This document shows positions 17,428 to 21,094 of a stretch of DNA of 21,094 bases, in pieces. Position numbers and translations under genes: made by a program. Source of the DNA: SHYR01 sp034406555 (GTDB taxonomy: Bacteria > Chloroflexota > Dehalococcoidia > UBA2979); contig DASCRM010000129.1 in assembly GCA_034406555.1 (NCBI GenBank), positions 1 to 21,094 on the forward strand, written 5' to 3'. Under the pieces are notes generated by a model, which saw nothing but the letters and a program-made list of their open reading frames with translations, was not told where the DNA came from and ran no database searches. How positions within the stretch are numbered: position 1 is the first letter of the stretch; every line of letters begins with the position of its first letter.

Positions 17428-18621
17428 ATGATCGAAGTCATGCTGGTAGAAGAGGACCTGATGATCCGCGACGCGACGCGCCGCTGGGTCGACCAGGAAC
17501 TGATCCCCCTCGAACAGCAGATCCTGCGCGCCGACGCGGAGGACAACTGGTTCGAGGACGACGAAGGCAACCGCAGCGCACTCTCGCCGGAGCAGCGCCA
17601 AGCGATCAACGACCAGGTGAGCGAGATGGGCTACGACAAGCTCGACCTCGCCGTAGAGGACGGCGGCGCGGGCGTCACCGGGATGCAGCATGCGCTGATC
17701 AGCGAGGAGTTGTCGCGCACCATCGTTCCGATCGACCTCGGTGGTGAGGCTCCGAACACCAGCATGCTGGACGAGCTAGCGACCCCCGAGCAGCGCGAGA
17801 ACTACCTCGAACCGCTCAAGCGCGGTGAGAAGCGCTCATGCTTCATGCTCACCGAGCCGAACGCCGGCGGCGACGCGCGAGGCATCGAGATGCGCGCCGT
17901 CCGCGATGGCGACAACTACGTGCTCAACGGCACCAAGATCTTCATCACCGGCGCCGACCGCTCCGACTTTGCGATCGTGATGACCGTGACCGACCCCGAA
18001 CTGAAGCCACGCTCCGGGTTCAGTTCATTCCTCGTGGACCTCAAGGACACACCGGGCGTCGAGATCGTGCGTCCGATCAAGACGGTCGTCGGCGGACGCC
18101 TCTTCGAGGTCGCCTTCCAGAACGCGGTCGTACCGGCGGGGAACCTGCTGGGCGAAGAGCACAACGCCTTCAAGCCGATGCAGCGAAGGCTCGGGGTGCG
18201 CCGCCTCCAGATCGTCTCACGCTCGATCGGCTGGGCGCAGCGCGCGATGGAGCTGGCGGCGGCGTGGTCAAAGCAGCGCGTCACCTTCGGCCAGCCGCTC
18301 TCCAGCCGTCAGGCGATCCAGTGGATGCTCGCGGAGGCGCACAGCAACATCTACGCCTCGCGCGTGATGGCCTACGACGCGATTCGCAAGTCCGAGGCCG
18401 GGCAGGACATCCGCCACGAGGTCTCCGTGATCAAGCCCTTCGCCACCGAGATGGCGCAGAAGGTGATCGACGACTCGATGCAGATTCACGGCGCGGCCGG
18501 CATGACCAGCGATCTGATCCTCGAACGGATGTGGCGCGGCGCGCGCCTCAGCCGCATCTACGAGGGCCCGACCGAGGTGCATCGCCTGACCAACGCGCGG
18601 CTACTGCTCGAAGCGTACTAG
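17428..18621 (+). CDS. Acyl-CoA dehydrogenase
   Basis: The 397-residue FAD-dependent acyl-CoA dehydrogenase has the LTEPNAGGD flavin/substrate segment (141-149), LNGTKIFITGA (166-176) and C-terminal RIYEGPTEV with Glu379 at the usual catalytic-base position of the family. It should introduce an alpha-beta double bond into an acyl-CoA and pass electrons to an electron-transfer flavoprotein; no etf genes are in the window. An acidic insertion-like stretch (about 36-48, D-A-E-D-N-W-F-E-D-D-E) occurs in the N-terminal helical domain. A GAGGGA site precedes the ATG at 17428, 32 bp after the CoA-transferase stop. It is a single-gene (homomeric) type, unlike the paired FadE subunits of steroid side-chain clusters. 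Confidence 0.93.
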   Translation: MIEVMLVEEDLMIRDATRRWVDQELIPLEQQILRADAEDNWFEDDEGNRSALSPEQRQAINDQVSEMGYDKLDLAVEDGGAGVTGMQHALISEELSRTIVPIDLGGEAPNTSMLDELATPEQRENYLEPLKRGEKRSCFMLTEPNAGGDARGIEMRAVRDGDNYVLNGTKIFITGADRSDFAIVMTVTDPELKPRSGFSSFLVDLKDTPGVEIVRPIKTVVGGRLFEVAFQNAVVPAGNLLGEEHNAFKPMQRRLGVRRLQIVSRSIGWAQRAMELAAAWSKQRVTFGQPLSSRQAIQWMLAEAHSNIYASRVMAYDAIRKSEAGQDIRHEVSVIKPFATEMAQKVIDDSMQIHGAAGMTSDLILERMWRGARLSRIYEGPTEVHRLTNARLLLEAY

Positions 18622-18657
18622 CCACCCCAAACCACAACGAGGAGGAACGGAGACGCG

Positions 18658-19488
18658 ATGCCCGACAGCGACCTGATCTACGAGAAGCGCGACCATGTCG
18701 CCTATCTCACCCTCAACCGACCGGAGGCGATGAACTCGCTCAGCCCCGACCTCCACCGCCTGCTCAGCGAGGCGTGGGTCGACTTCCGCGACGACCCCGA
18801 CTCATGGATCGCGATCGTCTCCGGTGCTGGCTCCGACCGCGAACTCTCGCGGCAGGCCTTCTGCGCCGGCAACGATCTGAAGGCGACCGCGCCGCCCCCG
18901 AAGGTCGAGGGCGAACCGACACCGCCGCCGCCCAGCCGAGCGGCGGGCTTCTTCCGCGCGGGCACCGGCTCGCTGATGCGCGGCCTCGACATCCCGAAGC
19001 CGATCATCGCGGCGGTCAACGGCTACGCGCTCGGCGGTGGCATGGAGATGATGCTCGCCTGCGACATCCGCGTCGCCTCGGAGAACGCCACCTTCGGGCT
19101 GACGGAGGCGAAGATCGCCTCGCTGCCCGGCGGGGGCGGAACGCAGCGCCTGCCGCGCCAAATCCCGCACGCGATCGCCATGTACATGCTGCTCACCGGC
19201 GAGCGCATGAGCGCGGACGAGGCCTACCGCGTCGGCCTGATCTCGAAGGTCGTGCCACCCGACGAGCTGCTGGCGGAGGCGGACCGCATCGCCGACATCC
19301 TCAAGAACAACGGTCCGCTCTCCTTGCGCGCCATCAAGCAATCGGCGATGAAGGGCCTCGACAACACCCTCGATCAGGGCCTGCTGCTGGAGCAGCACTA
19401 CTTCAACCTGCTCGTGGACACCGAGGACAGGGCAGAGGGCAGACGCGCGTTCGGTGAGAAGCGAACGCCGGAATACCAGGGGAGGTGA
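18658..19488 (+). CDS. Enoyl-CoA hydratase with both catalytic glutamates
   Basis: The 276-residue crotonase has its oxyanion hole at F-C-A-G-N-D (68-73) and NGYALGGGME (121-130). Both classical catalytic residues are present: Glu130 (G-G-G-M-E) and Glu150 (G-L-T-E), 20 residues apart as in rat mitochondrial enoyl-CoA hydratase, followed by PGGGGTQRLPR. True hydration of an enoyl-CoA to a 3-hydroxyacyl-CoA is therefore well supported, in contrast to the other crotonase at 10143. An unusual Pro-rich insertion (79-93, PPPKVEGEPTPPPPS) follows the oxyanion segment, in the loop that usually shapes substrate entry. A strong GAGGAGGAA site precedes the ATG. The next gene starts after a single base, so the two are translationally coupled. 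Confidence 0.93.
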   Translation: MPDSDLIYEKRDHVAYLTLNRPEAMNSLSPDLHRLLSEAWVDFRDDPDSWIAIVSGAGSDRELSRQAFCAGNDLKATAPPPKVEGEPTPPPPSRAAGFFRAGTGSLMRGLDIPKPIIAAVNGYALGGGMEMMLACDIRVASENATFGLTEAKIASLPGGGGTQRLPRQIPHAIAMYMLLTGERMSADEAYRVGLISKVVPPDELLAEADRIADILKNNGPLSLRAIKQSAMKGLDNTLDQGLLLEQHYFNLLVDTEDRAEGRRAFGEKRTPEYQGR

Positions 19489-19489
19489 T

Positions 19490-20650
19490 ATGGCAACCAC
19501 GCTGAAAGACGAGATCGCGATCGTTGGCATCGGCAAGACGCCGCAGGGCACAATCGAAGGTTCGACCGCGCTCGGCCTGGGCATCGAGGCGTTCAAGAAC
19601 GCTGTCGACGATGCCGGACTCGACAAGAACCAGATCGATGGCATCCTCACGCATCCCGGCACGACCTCCCCGGAGGGCGCGACGCACTACCTGCGTTTCG
19701 CTCAGGCGGTCGGCCTCAACCCTCGGTACACCCACTCGCTCGTGATGGGCGGGGGCAGCGGCGGGGCGCTGATCCAGTCGGCGGCGATGGCGATCGAGCA
19801 TGGGCTCGCGGACTACGTCGCTTGCATCTTCGGCGACTCGGCGCGCACCGGCGGCACCAAGTTCGGCGGCTCGATGGCCGGGGGCAACGCGCTCAGCCAG
19901 GGCATCTGGGGCATGTTCGGCCCGCACGCCAACTCGGCGATGGGCCTGCGCCGCCACATGGCGCTCTACGGCACGACCAGCGAGCAGCTTGGCCACCTGG
20001 CCATGAACATTCGCAACAACGCCAACCTGAACCCGGACGCGGTCATGTACGACCGCGAGATCACGGTCGAAGACCACCAGAATTCGCGCTGGATCGTTGA
20101 GCCGCTCCACCTGCTTGACTGCTGCCTGATCAGCGATGGTGGGGTCTGCATCATCGTCACCTCCGCCGAACGTGCGAAGGACCTGAAGCAGAAGCCGGTC
20201 TATCTGAGCGGCATGGGCCAGGGCTATCAGGCCGTGAGCTTCGAAAATGATGACTGGTGGTACCTCGAGCACCAGAAGTCTGCGCTCGCCGATGCCTTCG
20301 CGATGGCGGAGGCGACCACGGACGACATCGATGTCGCCCAGCTCTACGACAACTTCACGATCTCGGTGCTCTTCTGGCTGGAGCACGCCGGCTTCGTCGG
20401 CAAGGGCGAGGCCGGGCCATTTGTTGGCGAGGATCGCACCGCGCTCGGCGGTGAACTGCCGGTGAACACCGCAGGGGGCAATCTCTCCGAGAGCTACATG
20501 GAGGGCTGGCTGCACATCTACGAGGGCGCCGTGCAGATGCGCGGCGATGGTGGCCCGCGCCAGGTCGAGGGCGCGAACCTTTGTCTGACGACTGGGCGTG
20601 GCCTCAACCTCAACTGCTCCAATGCGCTGATCATGAGGAACGACGGCTAA
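19490..20650 (+). CDS. Thiolase-like protein (SCP-x/lipid-transfer, Ltp2-like), thiolase catalytic residues missing
   Basis: The 386-residue thiolase-fold protein starts at the ATG at 19490 with GGAGGTGAT directly upstream; that site overlaps the stop of the hydratase. The nucleophile loop, usually containing Cys, is MGGGSGGALIQ (86-96) with no Cys. The usual N-x-x-GG...GHP segment is NTAGGNLSESYMEGW (326-340) without the His. Conserved features of the non-thiolytic group are present: L-Y-D-N-F-T (285-290), G-F-V-G-K-G-E (301-307) and the C-terminal LNLNCSNAL. Such proteins cannot readily perform Cys-based thiolysis. Ltp2-type relatives act as retro-aldolases in steroid side-chain cleavage when bound to a DUF35 partner, which is exactly the next gene, overlapping by one base. 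A 3-hydroxyacyl-CoA retro-aldol role is a good but unproven hypothesis; a lipid-transfer or scaffolding role is the alternative. Confidence 0.88.
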   Translation: MATTLKDEIAIVGIGKTPQGTIEGSTALGLGIEAFKNAVDDAGLDKNQIDGILTHPGTTSPEGATHYLRFAQAVGLNPRYTHSLVMGGGSGGALIQSAAMAIEHGLADYVACIFGDSARTGGTKFGGSMAGGNALSQGIWGMFGPHANSAMGLRRHMALYGTTSEQLGHLAMNIRNNANLNPDAVMYDREITVEDHQNSRWIVEPLHLLDCCLISDGGVCIIVTSAERAKDLKQKPVYLSGMGQGYQAVSFENDDWWYLEHQKSALADAFAMAEATTDDIDVAQLYDNFTISVLFWLEHAGFVGKGEAGPFVGEDRTALGGELPVNTAGGNLSESYMEGWLHIYEGAVQMRGDGGPRQVEGANLCLTTGRGLNLNCSNALIMRNDG

Positions 20651-21069
20651 TGGCTGACTACACCAAGACCCTGCCCACGCTCGATGAGCGCACCGACGAG
20701 GAGAGCCTCGCTTTCTGGGCGGCCGCACATGACCACAAGCTTGTGATGCAGCGCTGCACCGCCTGCAGCCACATCCGCTGGCCGATCGGCCCCGTCTGCA
20801 CCCAGTGTCTCGCCACCGAATTCGAGTGGCAGGAGATGAGCGGCAAGGGCGAGTTGCACACCTGGGTCAACTTCTACCAGGGCTTCCATCCCGAGTGGGC
20901 GAAGCAGTCGCCTTACAATGTCGCGCTCGTCAAGCTCGAGGAGGGCCCGATCTTCCTCAGCAACGTGGTCGCGGACGATGACGACCTCGCGGTCGGCATC
21001 GCGCTCGAACTCATCTTCGACGATGTCACCGACGACGTCTCGATCCCGAAGTTCAAGCTGGCAGACTGA
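20650..21069 (+). CDS. DUF35 OB-fold protein with rubredoxin-like zinc ribbon
   Basis: The 139-residue protein has a zinc ribbon, C-T-A-C...C-T-Q-C (Cys36, 39, 50, 53), after an N-terminal helix. An OB-fold follows (about 60-130: KGELHTWVNFYQGFH, then NVALVKLEEGPIFLSNVV). In characterised systems DUF35 proteins bind thiolase-fold enzymes: archaeal acetoacetyl-CoA thiolase/HMG-CoA synthase, and Ltp2 of steroid degradation through ChsH2. They bridge subunits and hold or channel the acyl-CoA. The ATG overlaps the upstream stop (TAATG), so the pair is coupled. The longer frame to 20581 only overlaps the thiolase-like gene and is not needed. The 25 bp to the window end show nothing. Confidence 0.92.
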   Translation: MADYTKTLPTLDERTDEESLAFWAAAHDHKLVMQRCTACSHIRWPIGPVCTQCLATEFEWQEMSGKGELHTWVNFYQGFHPEWAKQSPYNVALVKLEEGPIFLSNVVADDDDLAVGIALELIFDDVTDDVSIPKFKLAD

Positions 21070-21094
21070 GATTGACGCGGGAGCGCGACTGATC

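Noticed and set aside
17838..19457. 539-codon plus-strand frame across the acyl-CoA dehydrogenase and hydratase
   Set aside because: Arg/His/Ala low-complexity translation in a frame shifted from two strongly conserved genes.
19490..20650. Calling this gene an active acetyl-CoA acetyltransferase
   Set aside because: The catalytic Cys loop is replaced by glycines and the GHP histidine is absent, so ordinary thiolysis is not supported.
19403..20728. 441-codon minus-strand frame opposite the thiolase-like gene
   Set aside because: Antisense shadow of a conserved gene with no family features.

Overview
The window is about 21 kb of GC-rich bacterial DNA, packed with genes and often with overlapping start and stop codons. 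No rRNA, tRNA, IS element, integrase or CRISPR array is visible. The gene content fits an aerobic, organoheterotrophic Chloroflexota lineage such as the Dehalococcoidia/SAR202 side. The indicators are an LLM-class F420-type oxidoreductase, an FrhB-like iron-sulfur protein beside a 2-oxoacid oxidoreductase, family III CoA-transferases, MmgE/PrpD, crotonases and an A2-type cytochrome oxidase. That placement is inferred from gene content; an actinobacterial origin is not excluded.

Layout: (1) 1-649 is the C-terminal end of a repeat-bearing, probably exported protein, followed by a strong hairpin terminator. (2) 771-941 is a tiny two-helix membrane protein on the minus strand. (3) 1135-5930 is a plus-strand operon: FrhB-like iron-sulfur flavoprotein, fused gamma-alpha 2-oxoacid:acceptor oxidoreductase, its TPP-binding beta subunit, and the oxidase assembly protein CtaG. 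(4) 5943-9387 on the minus strand encodes a four-subunit aa3-type oxidase, transcribed II-I-IV-III and converging on ctaG. (5) 9558-10052 is a lipoprotein-like blue-copper protein, divergent from the oxidase and ended by a hairpin. (6) 10143-12016 on the minus strand is an LLM flavin oxidoreductase plus an isomerase-type crotonase. (7) 12217-13428 is an MFS exporter. (8) 13525-21069 is a plus-strand catabolic operon: MmgE/PrpD, a double-length CoA-transferase, acyl-CoA dehydrogenase, enoyl-CoA hydratase, a thiolase-like protein lacking thiolase catalytic residues, and a DUF35 zinc-ribbon/OB protein.

How they may work together: regions 3-5 look like central electron flow. A 2-oxoacid is oxidised through TPP and iron-sulfur clusters, perhaps to F420 or another flavin-accepted carrier. 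O2 is reduced by an oxidase whose CuA subunit has no fused cytochrome c and which sits next to a cupredoxin that could feed it. Region 8 reads as CoA activation, desaturation, hydration and C-C cleavage. It has no hydroxyacyl-CoA dehydrogenase, and the last two genes resemble the Ltp2/DUF35 retro-aldolase arrangement known from steroid side-chain degradation. The most notable points are the FrhB-KOR trio, the oxidase with a YS-type proton path and no K-channel lysine, the CoA-transferase with no usable canonical start codon, and the possible aldolase-ended acyl-CoA pathway.
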